Positions 1 through 9,289 are shown, counted from the stretch's first letter. The stretch is DNA of 64,000 nucleotides from DASQPR01 sp963724705 (GCA_963724705.1 CAVRVS010000006.1:496001-560000), one strand, 5' to 3'. Numbers and translations: made by a program. The notes: generated by a model not told the origin, from the letters alone.

Positions 1-1156
1 ACACATATAGCTTCAGATCGTTCTTGAACAATCGTCCAAAGCTTTCCAAAATCCCGCCGGGCAACTGTGCGTGGTTCTTCTCGTCGAACAGCTCGATGAG
101 ACTCGGCACACCCATGACGATGCCGATACGCTCGGTCGTTCGCTCGCCAATGTAGGCGGCCAGGCGGTAGTAGTCGAAGTAGTCGGTGATCAGCACGGTC
201 ATTCCGCATGACGCGAGCAGTTCCGCGCGGGCAAGGAAGTCTCGCCGGTCGACGTCGACTCCGCCGGCGAGCAGGTTCCGCATGGTGATCTCGGTGAGCG
301 TCAGCACCGGCTTACCGATCACCGCCGGATCGGCCGCGAACTTGTCCTTGGCCGTCTCGAGCATGTCCAAATTGACGTGCGTCGGCGGGCGAAAACTTCC
401 TCGTTCGACCAGGACCGCTTTCTTGCGGAGCACTTCGCTTGGTTGCAGTACCTCGCGGTCCGGACCGAACATCGCGACGCCACTGAGTCCGAGTTGGACG
501 AGCTTCAGCGCCATCAGCCGGTTGTCGACGGTACGGAACTCGATGCCCCGAAACTGGATCATGTCAATCTCGATACGGCCCGTGGTCAACCGGTCGAGAA
601 GGCTTTCGATCAGCCGTTCCGGTTCATGGTGCTCGAAAAACGCTCCATATAGCAGATTCACCCCGACGATCCCGAGTGCTTCCTGCTGCAGCCAGGCCTC
701 AAGGTCAAGCATCCGCACGTGCATCACGATCTGGCTCGGCTCATCGCGCGGATGCGCCTGGAACTTCACGCCCATCCAGCCGTGGCATTCGTTGCCGCCG
801 CGGTAGCTGCGCGCGACGACAGTATCGGCGAATGCGAAGAACGACGTTCCGTCACCCCGCTCATCGCCGAGTCGGTCGACGTTGAGCTGGAATTCCTTAT
901 CGAGCATTCCCTGCAGTCGTCCGGCGGATACGTACCGGTCCGCCTTGCCGTACACAGCGTCGCTGACGGCCATGTCGTAGGCCGAGATCGACTTCGCGAT
1001 CGTGCCAGCGGCGCCGCCGACCCGAAAGAACCAGCGCACAACCTCCTGGCCAGCGCCGATCTCAGCAATCGTTCCATACCAGCGAGGATCAAGGTTGATG
1101 CGCAGAGCCTTTTGATGGGTGTCGGATTGATGGGAACCAACGATGAAATCGGTCAT
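1..1156 (-). CDS. Conserved protein of unknown function, 3' part cut by the window edge
   Basis: An open reading frame runs without a stop from an ATG at 1156 to base 1, giving 385 residues of an unfinished protein. It begins MTDFIVGSHQSDTHQKALR and contains IAEIGAGQEVVRWFFRVGGA near residue 30. From memory this is a widespread family of about 500 aa that databases often label TonB-dependent receptor or nicotinate-nucleotide adenylyltransferase. I see neither a signal peptide nor a nucleotidyl-transferase HxGH motif, so both labels look wrong. The sequence is soluble-looking and rich in charged residues. Codon use is normal for a high-GC genome and no frameshift is visible. Its function is unknown. 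I am confident it is a real gene and that the antisense frames across it are not. Confidence 0.85.
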   Translation of the reverse strand, partial: MTDFIVGSHQSDTHQKALRINLDPRWYGTIAEIGAGQEVVRWFFRVGGAAGTIAKSISAYDMAVSDAVYGKADRYVSAGRLQGMLDKEFQLNVDRLGDERGDGTSFFAFADTVVARSYRGGNECHGWMGVKFQAHPRDEPSQIVMHVRMLDLEAWLQQEALGIVGVNLLYGAFFEHHEPERLIESLLDRLTTGRIEIDMIQFRGIEFRTVDNRLMALKLVQLGLSGVAMFGPDREVLQPSEVLRKKAVLVERGSFRPPTHVNLDMLETAKDKFAADPAVIGKPVLTLTEITMRNLLAGGVDVDRRDFLARAELLASCGMTVLITDYFDYYRLAAYIGERTTERIGIVMGVPSLIELFDEKNHAQLPGGILESFGRLFKNDLKLYV

Positions 1157-2176
1157 TCGTGTCCCTGCCTGTTCACCGAGCACGCCGGCGACCGCAACCA
1201 TTGCGGCAGCCATCCGCGCGCCAGCGCTCTGCGGCGACGTCGTCGTGGCGTTTCCCCCGCTCTGCCAGCCTGGGCCGACCCAACAGCGCTGTCAACCTCC
1301 GTCGCGCACAGGCCAAAGCCGTCTTTGGCGTCCACATTGTCTAAGCACAGACTGGGTTGCGTGGGTCATCGAAAGAAGCCGGCCGGGACACGGGGCGTGC
1401 TTGCCGGAGCACGGGCGCCTCGTCGTCGAACAATGGTCAGCCGACCAAAATCATCCACAATCCCCGCCACGAACACGCCGAAGCCTTGATGCAACGGATT
1501 GCGACACCGGCGTCAACGGTCACCAGCCGGTCAGATTGCCGCCGCCCGGGTGCCGCGTGCTCGGCTAGCTGTACGGTCGACGCGGACCACCGCAATCGTG
1601 CACGTCATCGCGTGTCTGTCCGATGCCAAAGGTGGGGTTCAACAATGAGCACGCCAGGCCGGCTTGCTCGCAGAATGAGCTGACCACATTTTGTATTCGG
1701 GAAGAGGTCACCCGCTTGCTCCCGTTGTGCTCCTACCTGTAAGGGATCAGCGAACGCTCGCCCGTTTCGATCGGCTCGATCAACAAGCCCCAGGTCAGGC
1801 GGTACCTAACATCGTGAATGGCCGATGAAGGTCAGCGGCGGCGGTTAGCGTCGGTTCGACGCATATGGACGCTGTACAGGTCGGTGACCAACGGTCTTCT
1901 AAGCCATCGACTGCTGTCTATGCATGAGTAGTCAACCAGAGGGCTCGCCGCACTGCGGAGTTAGCTTGGTGACGATGCCGAGGCGCATCCGTGGTGATCT
2001 TTGGACGCGCGTATCAGGACGCCCGCATGCGGGCAGCTGCCGCCGGTCGCCACTCGCCGCAGCCGGACACCGCCTTCACAGTTTCCGGTGCCGGTCCGAG
2101 GTCATCGTCCTGGCGCGACTGCTGGCCGCGTACTTGGGTGGGTCAGCGGCGCGGCGTTTCCCAAATGTCATGTTCG
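1157..2176. other. Gene-poor stretch with degenerate repeats
   Basis: I see no convincing gene here: the open frames lack typical third-position bias and recognisable motifs. Two short segments have degenerate relatives elsewhere in the window. Bases 1681-1740 match 5036-5096, and 1861-1917 match 24369-24392 joined to 24480-24516. It looks like decayed coding DNA. Confidence 0.5.
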
Positions 2177-2395
2177 CTACCAGGTCAGCTCGATCTCGAG
2201 TTCGGTGCCGTCGTCCTCGATCTCGAACTCCACCTTCAGATTGACGTGATCGGGGACGTGCGCAACAAACCGCATGTCCTCCTGCTCGATCACGACATCA
2301 TTGCCTGACGCGAGCTCGTCAGCGATCGCATGCAGGCGCGCGGCCGCCTCCTCTCGCCCGAGCGCGGTCTTGTGCTTCAATTCCATCAGCTTCAT
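2177..2395 (-). CDS. Amphi-Trp domain protein
   Basis: This small protein of 72 aa starts MKLMELKHKTALGREEAA and ends in EIEDDGTELEIELTW. An N-terminal helix carrying LHAIADELASG is followed by strands ending in an acidic stretch and a terminal Trp, which is the layout of the amphi-Trp domain family. Its biochemical role is not established. The start at 2395 is chosen because GGAGAATCAG sits directly upstream; a longer frame to 2488 adds a non-conserved leader without a ribosome site. It stands alone, upstream of an SDR gene on the same strand but about 340 bases away. Confidence 0.75.
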   Translation of the reverse strand: MKLMELKHKTALGREEAAARLHAIADELASGNDVVIEQEDMRFVAHVPDHVNLKVEFEIEDDGTELEIELTW

Positions 2396-2733
2396 CTGAT
2401 TCTCCAATTCCCAGTGGTCGGTCCCGTTCCCACAGGATTGACTGTCGCCCGGGTTGCCCATTCTGATCATCTGTCCAAACCGGGCCAACTGCGGACGTCT
2501 TCACGATTTTCATGCCAGCCACAGTCGGATCGTTGAACTCCTGCTTCGGGCAGGCCAACCGCTTATGGGCGCATTCCCCGCCGACCATGCCGTGCCGAAA
2601 ATGCTCGACTCGGCTATCTACGACGGCGCGCGCAAGGCGGCACACTGCGCCCCGTGGGAGTTAGCGCCGCGCCGCTCATCGGGCCACCTCGGATTCCCGC
2701 GAAGGCCCGCCGGCGTGCCAGGTTCGTGACAGC
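2396..2733. other. Intergenic stretch, nothing recognised
   Basis: No gene or regulatory element is recognised. Short open frames exist on both strands, but none has domain-like sequence or a ribosome site. Confidence 0.4.
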
Positions 2734-3504
2734 TCAAATGCAGGTGTAGCCCCCGTCGATGATGATGTCGGAACCGGTCATGTAGCTGGACGCCTCGCTG
2801 GCCAGGTAGACGTAGAGGCCCGTGAGTTCGTCGGGCCGGCCGAGGCGTCCCAAGGGTATTTTGGGCTCCCAGAGAGCGTGGTAGTCGGTGTAGGGCTCCA
2901 CCAGCTCGGTAAGGATGTAGCCCGGGCTGACACTGTTCACCCGGACCTTATGCGTCGCGAACTCCACGGCCATGGCCTTGGTCAGCTGAATCACCGCCGC
3001 CTTGGAGGCGCAGTAGTGGCCCTCCTGCTGCGGGAGGTTGATGACGTGGCCCGACATCGAGGCGGTGTTGATGACGACCCCACCGCGTCCTTGCCTGACC
3101 ATGGCGCGGGCCGCCGCCTGGGCGGTGAGAAAGACGCCATTCACGTTGGTGTTCTGGATGCTCTGGAACTCCGCCAGCGGCATATCGAGCAGCCCGTTGA
3201 GCGTGACGATGCCGGCGTTGCAGACCGCGATGTCGATCCCACCGAACTCTGCGGTCACCTGTTCCACCATTCGCGCCGCCTGTTCCGGTTGGGTCACGTC
3301 ACACGAGATCGGCAGTACCTCGCCGGCGCCTGTTGCTGCGATCTCCCTGGCGACCGCGTCAAGCGCTTCGTAGTTTCGGGCCGCGATGGCCACTTGAGCC
3401 CCGGCTTGCGTGTAGGCCAACGCCACCCTTTTGCCGATACCGCTGGAGGCACCGGTCACCAGGGCGTTCTTGCCGTCCAGCCGAAACAAATCCAATACGC
3501 TCAT
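2734..3504 (-). CDS. SDR-family NAD(P)-dependent oxidoreductase
   Basis: A complete classical short-chain dehydrogenase of 256 aa. The Rossmann nucleotide motif TGASSGIG lies near residue 18, CNAGI near residue 94, the catalytic Ser in NTASMSG near 146 and the YCASK active-site Tyr/Lys near 163. The C-terminus, TGSDIIIDGGYTCI, is the usual SDR ending. The substrate cannot be told from sequence; polyol or gluconate-type SDRs are the nearest style. It runs divergently from a ruined glyoxalase-type gene at 3604, with about 100 bases between them, so the two may once have shared a control region. Upstream GGGGAGG supports the ATG at 3504. Confidence 0.9.
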   Translation of the reverse strand: MSVLDLFRLDGKNALVTGASSGIGKRVALAYTQAGAQVAIAARNYEALDAVAREIAATGAGEVLPISCDVTQPEQAARMVEQVTAEFGGIDIAVCNAGIVTLNGLLDMPLAEFQSIQNTNVNGVFLTAQAAARAMVRQGRGGVVINTASMSGHVINLPQQEGHYCASKAAVIQLTKAMAVEFATHKVRVNSVSPGYILTELVEPYTDYHALWEPKIPLGRLGRPDELTGLYVYLASEASSYMTGSDIIIDGGYTCI

Positions 3505-3603
3505 GTGTACGCACTGCCTCCCCGACCGTTTTCGACAGAAACTGTGACGGTGGCCTCCAACCTTGAGTCATCGGTGGACCTCCGGGAGGAACATTGACCG
3601 AAT

Positions 3604-3871
3604 TTGGGCCGCCGCGAGATATCGAAGGTGAATGTCGTCGTGGACGACATCGACGTGGCCACTGAGTTCTACGGCACTGTTCTCGACTTTGAGCAAGCAA
3701 TGAACGCTGACGTCCGACGCCTTCGCATCGATCTGCTCGGCCAGGACCATTCCCGAGGAGATCACTCCGTATCCCTACAAGTTCTTCTACTGGATCGATC
3801 CCTGGGGCGTGCAGAGGGGGATGGAGCAAGGCCGCCCGGTCGGTCGGGTGGTGAACGGGATCGTGGGCTGA
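3604..3871 (+). pseudogene. VOC (glyoxalase-fold) gene remnant with internal deletion
   Basis: The 5' part encodes ISKVNVVVDDIDVATEFYG, the first beta-alpha unit of a vicinal-oxygen-chelate protein. The 3' part, in another frame, encodes EITPYPYKFFYWIDPWGVQ and then GRPVGRVVNGIVG before a TGA at 3871, the typical C-terminus of the same family. The middle, roughly 90 residues including metal ligands, is missing and the frames no longer match. It is therefore an internally deleted, frameshifted pseudogene. No usable ATG is present at the start; a TTG at 3604 is the only candidate. Confidence 0.75.
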
Positions 3872-3883
3872 GCCTGGGATAGG

Positions 3884-4825
3884 TCAGGTTGGATCGGTGC
3901 CGAGCTGACGGGCGATCCGATAGAGCTTGTTCGCGAGGTCAGCGACTCGTTGGTCGTTGTCGTCGTAGAAGCCCCGCCCGCTCTTGACGCCGAGGCGTCC
4001 ATCGGCGACGTGCTGTTCGATCGTCCTCGAGGCGGTTTGATCGGTGGCGAGTTCGGGATAGAGCGCGTTGGAGATGTCCCGCAACGTGTCGTGGCCGATG
4101 AGATCGGTCATCTGGAGTGGTCCGAACACCGGGACGAAGGCACGTAACGTGGTCTGGACGAGCGAGTCGAGTTCGAGCGGGTCGGCCGCGCCGATGTCAA
4201 CCAGGTGCAGCATCTCGCGCAGCAGTGCGAACCACACGCGGTTCCACAGGAACCCGGGAATCTCTTTGCGCACGCGGATTGCTCGCAGGCCGACGTCGTC
4301 GCAGAAGCTCATCGTGGTGGCGACCGTTTCTTCGCTCGTCTGTTGTCCGGCGACGACCTCGACGAAGAGGATCAACTGCGTCTGGACCGGATGAACAACG
4401 ATGGCTCGTTCCGGGTGGGCCATTCCCGCGGCCAGCCGCGTCATCGGAAAGTTGGACGTCGAGCTCCACACGGGGGCGTCGGGGCCGATCAGCGCCTCTA
4501 TGTCCCGGTAGCAGGCCGACTTGATCTCGGCATCCTCGACGATCGATTCCATGACCGCGGCGCATGGAGTCAGGGCCGTGGCGAGGTCGTCGTACGTGGA
4601 CACGCGGGCGAGCACCCCGTCGACGGCCGAGGCCTCGACGACACCGATCTCAGCCAGGGTGGACACGCTCTGACGCAGGCGGTCAGGCAACGTACGCACC
4701 GACCTGGACGGTGACCAGGCGCGTACCTCGAAGCCGGCGAGGGCGAACTGCTGCGCGAACAGATGACCGATATAGCCCGTGCCGACAAGACCGATCGGGC
4801 CGTCCAGCGTTCGTGTAGTGGTCAC
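3884..4825 (-). CDS. 3-hydroxyacyl-CoA dehydrogenase-like / L-gulonate 3-dehydrogenase-like protein
   Basis: The 313-aa product has an N-terminal dinucleotide fold, IGLVGTGYIGHLFAQQFALAG at residues 11-31, and a C-terminal 3HCDH helical domain with FLWNRVWFALLREMLHLV near 196. The catalytic His equivalent is in VVHPVQTQ near 142, preceded by SSTSNFP. This is the two-domain architecture of 3-hydroxybutyryl-CoA dehydrogenase and of the crystallin-lambda/gulonate dehydrogenase branch. The absence of the usual HPFNPP CoA-side motif makes a non-CoA hydroxy-acid substrate possible. It starts at a GTG. It is followed by the VOC remnant, 12 bases from the converging end. Confidence 0.85.
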   Translation of the reverse strand: MTTTRTLDGPIGLVGTGYIGHLFAQQFALAGFEVRAWSPSRSVRTLPDRLRQSVSTLAEIGVVEASAVDGVLARVSTYDDLATALTPCAAVMESIVEDAEIKSACYRDIEALIGPDAPVWSSTSNFPMTRLAAGMAHPERAIVVHPVQTQLILFVEVVAGQQTSEETVATTMSFCDDVGLRAIRVRKEIPGFLWNRVWFALLREMLHLVDIGAADPLELDSLVQTTLRAFVPVFGPLQMTDLIGHDTLRDISNALYPELATDQTASRTIEQHVADGRLGVKSGRGFYDDNDQRVADLANKLYRIARQLGTDPT

Positions 4826-5135
4826 GAACCATCAAACTAGTGGTCTGGCCTTAACACAGCTAGGGATATCAACTATCAGCTGGGACTCGACACGGCGTCC
4901 TGGCGGCGCGCTCGACCGTACGTACGGAGGTCATTGGTGCGTGAGCGGCGGCTGTCCTGGCTGGTCGCGTGCGTATGCCGCGCATGATTGCCGCCGGTGC
5001 TTCAGTCGGCCTCGTATCAAGCCAAGTGGACTCACTGACCACATTTCATTCGCGACGAGGTCACGCGCTTGCTCCCAATCTGCACGACACCTGTCGCGGA
5101 AGTCTCGATGGTTCGTGACGAGGTACGGTCGGCGA
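4826..5135. other. Intergenic stretch with a degenerate repeat copy
   Basis: No intact gene is visible. Bases 5036-5096 resemble 1681-1740; both copies can be read as I-R-(D/E)-E-V-T-R-L-L-P, which suggests decayed copies of a coding sequence. Confidence 0.4.
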
Positions 5136-6023
5136 ATGCCCCCGACGCCGACCCGCTATACCTCCTCCGACGAAGACAGCGCGCGCTGGCTCGACTTCGC
5201 GTTCCGGGACGGCGACATCGTCATCAGTACCCGCTCAAAGAGTGGCACCACGTGGATGCAGATGATCTGCGCTCTGCTGGTCTTCCAGACGCCTGAGCTG
5301 CCCGCGCCGCTGGCGCACCTGTCGCCGTGGCTGGACTGGCTCGTGCTGCCGCTCGACACTGTCCTGGATCGGCTTGCGGCGCAGACGCACCGGCGGTTTA
5401 TCAAGACCCACACACCGCTCGATGGCGTACCGATCAGCCCACTGGCCACCTACATCGTCGTGGCGCGGCACCCACTCGACGCCGCCGTATCGCTGTACCA
5501 CCAGGGAAGCAACATGAACCGGGACCGGCTACGCGAGCTAACGGGCCAACCCCCACCGACGAGCCCACCGTCTCCGCGTCTCGATCTACGCGACTGGTTG
5601 GCGTGGTGGATCGATAAGGAGGTGGAACCGGCTACGGATATGGATTCGTTGTCCGGGTTCTTGTGGCACGCGTCGGACGCCTGGTCACGACGGCACGAAC
5701 CGAATGTGATGCTGGTGCACTATGCCGACCTTGCGGCCGACCTTGATGCCGAGATGCGCCGGATCGCCGAGCGACTCGATATGAGGGTCGCCGAACACGT
5801 GTGGCCAGAACTCGTACGCTCGGCAACGTTTGACCGTATGCGTGCACGCGCCGCGGATCTCGCACCGGATCCCAGTGGCGTGTTTAAGGACAAGTCAGCG
5901 TTCTTCCGCAGCGGTACGTCCGGTAGCGGCGCCAGGACTTTAACCGACACCGAGTTGACCCGATATCACAAGCGAGTGGACCAAACCCTCCCGCCCGATC
6001 TCATCTCGTGGCTACACCGATAG
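5136..6023 (+). CDS. Sulfotransferase (PAPS-dependent, Sulfotransfer_1)
   Basis: A complete 295-aa sulfotransferase. The 5'-phosphosulfate loop TRSKSGTTWMQ is near residue 30, a variant of the usual YPKSGTTW. The candidate catalytic His is in RRFIKTHTPL near 91 and the 3'-phosphate motif VVARHPLDAAVSLYHQ near 108. A C-terminal GVFKDKSAFFRSG replaces the usual RxGxxGDW region. It would transfer sulfate from PAPS to an unknown acceptor in the cytosol. The start MPPTPTRY at 5136 is chosen because the longer upstream frame has no coding character. The gene stands alone; its neighbours give no clue to the acceptor. Confidence 0.85.
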   Translation: MPPTPTRYTSSDEDSARWLDFAFRDGDIVISTRSKSGTTWMQMICALLVFQTPELPAPLAHLSPWLDWLVLPLDTVLDRLAAQTHRRFIKTHTPLDGVPISPLATYIVVARHPLDAAVSLYHQGSNMNRDRLRELTGQPPPTSPPSPRLDLRDWLAWWIDKEVEPATDMDSLSGFLWHASDAWSRRHEPNVMLVHYADLAADLDAEMRRIAERLDMRVAEHVWPELVRSATFDRMRARAADLAPDPSGVFKDKSAFFRSGTSGSGARTLTDTELTRYHKRVDQTLPPDLISWLHR

Positions 6024-6238
6024 ACCCGGCGTTCGCCTCCGACGCGGATCGGACGGCGCTACTTGCCGCTGGCGGTCCGCAACTGGCCGAGCGGTACGGC
6101 AACCTGTTTGTCGCGCCGTCGTCGTTCGAAAGGTCGACGTGCTCGAGGCGCGGTTCATTCAGTAGCGCGGCACATTCCGCTCCCGTCCAGACAACGCGCA
6201 TCACGTCATTGGCGCCTCTGCACTGCTCGGCTCGGACA

Positions 6239-6811
6239 CTATGTAGATGCGACGGTCGTGATACCAGCGGTGTTGACGCTGGTGCCACCGCCGCTCGCGT
6301 CGCGAAGGTCAAGCTCATAGTTCTGGCCGACCAGGTCGACGCCGAAGCTGCGGTGGGGCTCCTCGTCGACGAGACGGAATCCCCGCGACAGATAGATTGC
6401 CCGCGCCGAAACGAGTGGATCGTTGGTCCACAACACCATCCGCCGATAGCCGTGGGCGCTGGCGAAGCCGACGCAGGTGTCCACCAGACGGCCGCCAAGC
6501 CCGTGGCCGCGAGCGGCCGGATCGACGAGCAGGATACGCAACTGCGCCGTGTGGTCATCCGCGGCCACGCAGAACACGCAGCCGACGCGCTGGCCGTCTA
6601 GTTCCGCGATCCACGCCGCTTCCCGGGCCGGATCACGGTCGCGCGCGTAGTCGGCCACGATGCCCGCGACTAGTGCTTCGAACGTGGTATCCCAACCGAA
6701 CTCCCGCGCGTAGCACTCGCCATGCGCGGCGACGACCCAGCCGAGATCGCCCGGCTGATCGAGATCGCGGATTCGCATCGACTGGTCCGTTACGGTTGCC
6801 TGGTCCGTCAT
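6239..6811 (-). CDS. GNAT family N-acetyltransferase
   Basis: The protein of about 190 aa starts MTDQATVTDQSMRIRDL. It carries the acetyl-CoA binding A-motif LLVDPAARGHGLGGRLVD near residue 95 and the B-motif NDPLVSARAIYLSRGFRLV near 132. The sequence resembles the GNAT half of MarR-GNAT fusion proteins, with AHGECYAREFGWD near residue 28. Two ATGs are available; the one at 6811 follows GGAGG at good spacing. It is transcribed divergently from the TetR gene, with a perfect palindrome between them, so it is probably the regulator's target. The acceptor substrate is unknown. Confidence 0.85.
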   Translation of the reverse strand: MTDQATVTDQSMRIRDLDQPGDLGWVVAAHGECYAREFGWDTTFEALVAGIVADYARDRDPAREAAWIAELDGQRVGCVFCVAADDHTAQLRILLVDPAARGHGLGGRLVDTCVGFASAHGYRRMVLWTNDPLVSARAIYLSRGFRLVDEEPHRSFGVDLVGQNYELDLRDASGGGTSVNTAGITTVAST

Positions 6812-6836
6812 CATCGCCTCCATCGCCGTGCGACTA

Positions 6837-6854
6837 CTGAAACAGTCGTTTCAG
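6837..6854. promoter_or_regulatory. Palindromic operator between GNAT and tetR
   Basis: CTGAAACAGTCGTTTCAG is a perfect 7-bp inverted repeat with a 4-bp spacer. It lies in the 58-base gap between the divergent starts at 6811 and 6870. Position and symmetry fit a TetR dimer site controlling both genes. Confidence 0.7.
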
Positions 6855-6869
6855 TGCCATAGTAGCCAC

Positions 6870-7514
6870 ATGACCGACACGACGCGAGCCCCATCCGCCC
6901 GTCAGGGCGAGCTGCTCGACGCGGCATACCGCTATGCGCTCGCCCACGGGCTGGCCGACCTGTCGCTGCGGCCCCTCGCGGCCGCGATCGGCTCCAGCCC
7001 CCGGGTACTGCTCTTCCTGTTCGGATCGAAGGACGGCCTAGTCCGCGAGCTGCTGGCAAAGGCCCGCCGAGACGAACTCGCGATGCTCACGACACTGCGC
7101 GACAGTGCGTCGGGGCGCGACGCAGTCGACGACTTGCCGTCAGCGATCCGGGTCACCTGGCGGTGGCTCGCCGACGCCACCCACCGGCCGTTACTAATGC
7201 TGTGGTGCGAGGCCTACGCGAGATCGCTCATCGAGCCGGACGGCGCCTGGGCCGATTTCGCCCGGCAAACCGTCGACGACTGGTTGTTGGTACTGGCCGA
7301 CGCACAAACGCCGGTCCGGCGCCGCACTCGGACCGGCCTCGCCGAACGCACCCTTGCGCTCGCGGTCCTCCGCGGTGCACTCCTCGACCTGCTCGCAACC
7401 GGCGACGTCGAACGCACCACCGCCGCAGTCGAGCGGCACCTCATCAGCTTCTGCCAGGCCAAGGCCCCCGATGCGATGAAATCCACCGACTATGAGAGCC
7501 ATCAAGACCGCTAG
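6870..7514 (+). CDS. TetR/AcrR family transcriptional regulator
   Basis: The 214-aa product has an N-terminal helix-turn-helix (residues about 8-55; LLDAAYRYALAHG, then LSLRPLAAAIGSSPRVLLFL) and a helical C-terminal ligand domain with RWLADATHRPLLMLWCEAYA near 100. The LRPLAAAIG...LLFLFGSKDGL pattern is the usual TetR DNA-recognition region. The start at 6870 is used because the upstream 14 codons contain the operator. It probably represses itself and the divergent GNAT gene; the inducer is unknown. Confidence 0.85.
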   Translation: MTDTTRAPSARQGELLDAAYRYALAHGLADLSLRPLAAAIGSSPRVLLFLFGSKDGLVRELLAKARRDELAMLTTLRDSASGRDAVDDLPSAIRVTWRWLADATHRPLLMLWCEAYARSLIEPDGAWADFARQTVDDWLLVLADAQTPVRRRTRTGLAERTLALAVLRGALLDLLATGDVERTTAAVERHLISFCQAKAPDAMKSTDYESHQDR

Positions 7515-7551
7515 ATCCAACGCCGTGGACCCAAGTTACCCGGCGGTGTCC

Positions 7552-8235
7552 TCAGCGGTGTGCGGGGCGGGCCGTGGCGACGGTGTGGCCGCGTTCCGAG
7601 GTGGGGAAGCGGTCGAGCATCGCCCGGACCTCGGTGGCGTCGACGTTCGCGCCGAACAGCTCGGTGCCGGGTTCCGAGCGCACGCCTTCGGCGAGTGGCC
7701 CGGCGATTACGGGGTCGAAACCGAGGGCGTCGACGAGGGCTGCGACCGTCGCGACGTCGCCCGTATCGTCACCGGCGACCGCGATAGCCTTGCGCCCAGG
7801 TGTGCCGGCCGGCCGTGCGCCGTCTTCGAGATCGTGGTAGCCCATGTGGTTGAACGCTTTAACGACGCGGGATTCCGGAAGGAACTCCTGGACGATCTCG
7901 CTGGAGGATGTGCGTGGGTCGGTGAGGTCGTCGCGGGTGCCGTCTACCTCCCACCAGTAGTTCATGGCGTCGACGACGAGCTTGCCGCGCAGCGCGTCCA
8001 CCGGCACGGTGCGGTACCTGCCCAGCGGAAGAGCGAGGACGACGATGTCCGCCTGCTCGGCCGCCTCGGCCGCGGTCGTCGCGACCGCACCCGGCGTGAC
8101 GACCTCGACGATGAGCTCGATCTTCGACGGATCGCCGGAGCCGGCGACGAGGACGCGGTAGCCGGCCGCCAGGGCGAGCCGGGCCAGCACGGTGCCGACC
8201 TTTCCGGCCCCGAGGATTCCGATGGTGGTGGTCAT
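7552..8235 (-). CDS. NADPH-dependent F420 reductase-like protein (F420_oxidored domain)
   Basis: The 227-aa protein has a Rossmann start IGILGAGKVGTVLARLA at residues 5-21 and an ADIVVLALPLGRY segment near 62, followed by VVDAMNYWWEVDG and VVKAFNHMGYHDL. This is the layout of the F420H2:NADP oxidoreductase/NAD-binding family PF03807. It starts 4 bases after the stop of the upstream LLM oxidoreductase, so the two form an operon. A hydride carrier beside an LLM flavin/F420 enzyme suggests a redox pair, with this protein supplying reduced cofactor. That pairing is inference. Confidence 0.8.
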   Translation of the reverse strand: MTTTIGILGAGKVGTVLARLALAAGYRVLVAGSGDPSKIELIVEVVTPGAVATTAAEAAEQADIVVLALPLGRYRTVPVDALRGKLVVDAMNYWWEVDGTRDDLTDPRTSSSEIVQEFLPESRVVKAFNHMGYHDLEDGARPAGTPGRKAIAVAGDDTGDVATVAALVDALGFDPVIAGPLAEGVRSEPGTELFGANVDATEVRAMLDRFPTSERGHTVATARPAHR

Positions 8236-8239
8236 CGCC

Positions 8240-9271
8240 TCAGCTCCCCATGATGTCGCGGACCATGGGCATCACCCGGCTGCCGAAGAGTTCGACGGCG
8301 CGCATCCTCGCGCTGACCGGCTGGGCTCCGGCGGTGTAGATGAGGTCGAACCGGCCCACGCCGAGGGCACCGGCCGCATGGGCGATCTTGCGGGCAACCG
8401 TCTCCGGCGAGCCGATGTAGAGCGAACCGTGCGCGACCTCGGCATCGAACTCCGTCCGGCGCAGCGGGGCCCAGCCGCGCAACGCACCGATCCGGTCCCG
8501 CATCACCTTGTAGGTCGGGTAGTACAACTCCTTGGCCTCCTCGTCGGTGTCGGCGATGAAGCCCGGGGAGTGCATGCCGACCGGGTGCGCGAGGGTGCCG
8601 AGCTGTTCGCTGGCCCGCCGGTAGAGGTCGACGTACGGGGCGAAACGCTCCGGGGAGCCGCCGATGATGGCGAGCATGAGCGGAAGGCCGTACCGTGCCG
8701 TGCGCACCACCGACTGCGGGGTGCCACCGACGCCGATCCAGGTGGTCAGGCGCCCGGATTCGGTCTTGGGGAACACGTCGGCGTTGTCGAGCGCGGCGCG
8801 GGTGGTGCCGTTCCAGGTGACCGGCTTCTCGTCGAGCAGCTTCACGAAGAGCTCGACCTTCTCCTCGAACAGCACGTCGTAGTCTTTCAGGTCGTACCCG
8901 AACAGCGGGAAGGACTCGGTGAACGAGCCACGTCCCAGGATCACCTCGGCACGGCCGTGCGAGATCGCGTCCACGGTCGCGAAGCGCTGGAAGACCCGGA
9001 CCGGGTCGTCGGAGCTCAGCACGGTCACACCGGAGGCAAGCTTGATGCGGGAGGTCCGTGCCGCGATCCCGGCGAGAACGGTCTCCGGAGTGGAGATCGA
9101 GTACTCCGGGCGGTGGTGCTCGCCGAGCGCGATGACGTCGACCCCGAGTTCATCGGCGAGCACGGCCTCATCGATGACCTGCCGGATCGCGGCGGCGTGG
9201 GAGATGGGTACGCCGGAGTCGTCCTCCGGGACGTCGCCGAAGGTGTCGAGGCCCAGGACGAGATCGGTCAT
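8240..9271 (-). CDS. LLM class flavin-dependent oxidoreductase
   Basis: The 343-aa luciferase-like monooxygenase fold begins MTDLVLGLDTFGDVPEDD. Family features are VIALGEHHRPEYSISTPET near residue 48, ASGVTVLSSDDPVRVFQRFA near 80 and GRAEVILGRGSF near 106. Cofactor may be FMN or F420. The start at 9271 has GGAGGCAGCGTC upstream; a longer frame to 9301 would run into the operator. It is the first gene of a two-gene operon with the F420-reductase-like protein and is divergent from marR. The paired palindromes at 9290-9328 suggest MarR-type repression lifted by a ligand. Confidence 0.88.
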   Translation of the reverse strand: MTDLVLGLDTFGDVPEDDSGVPISHAAAIRQVIDEAVLADELGVDVIALGEHHRPEYSISTPETVLAGIAARTSRIKLASGVTVLSSDDPVRVFQRFATVDAISHGRAEVILGRGSFTESFPLFGYDLKDYDVLFEEKVELFVKLLDEKPVTWNGTTRAALDNADVFPKTESGRLTTWIGVGGTPQSVVRTARYGLPLMLAIIGGSPERFAPYVDLYRRASEQLGTLAHPVGMHSPGFIADTDEEAKELYYPTYKVMRDRIGALRGWAPLRRTEFDAEVAHGSLYIGSPETVARKIAHAAGALGVGRFDLIYTAGAQPVSARMRAVELFGSRVMPMVRDIMGS

Positions 9272-9289
9272 GACGCTGCCTCCAAATAA

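Noticed and set aside
6024..6238. Plus-strand start GTG at 6008 reading DRTALLAAGGPQLAERYG
   Set aside because: It overlaps the end of the sulfotransferase and loses coding character after about 40 codons; no family recognised.
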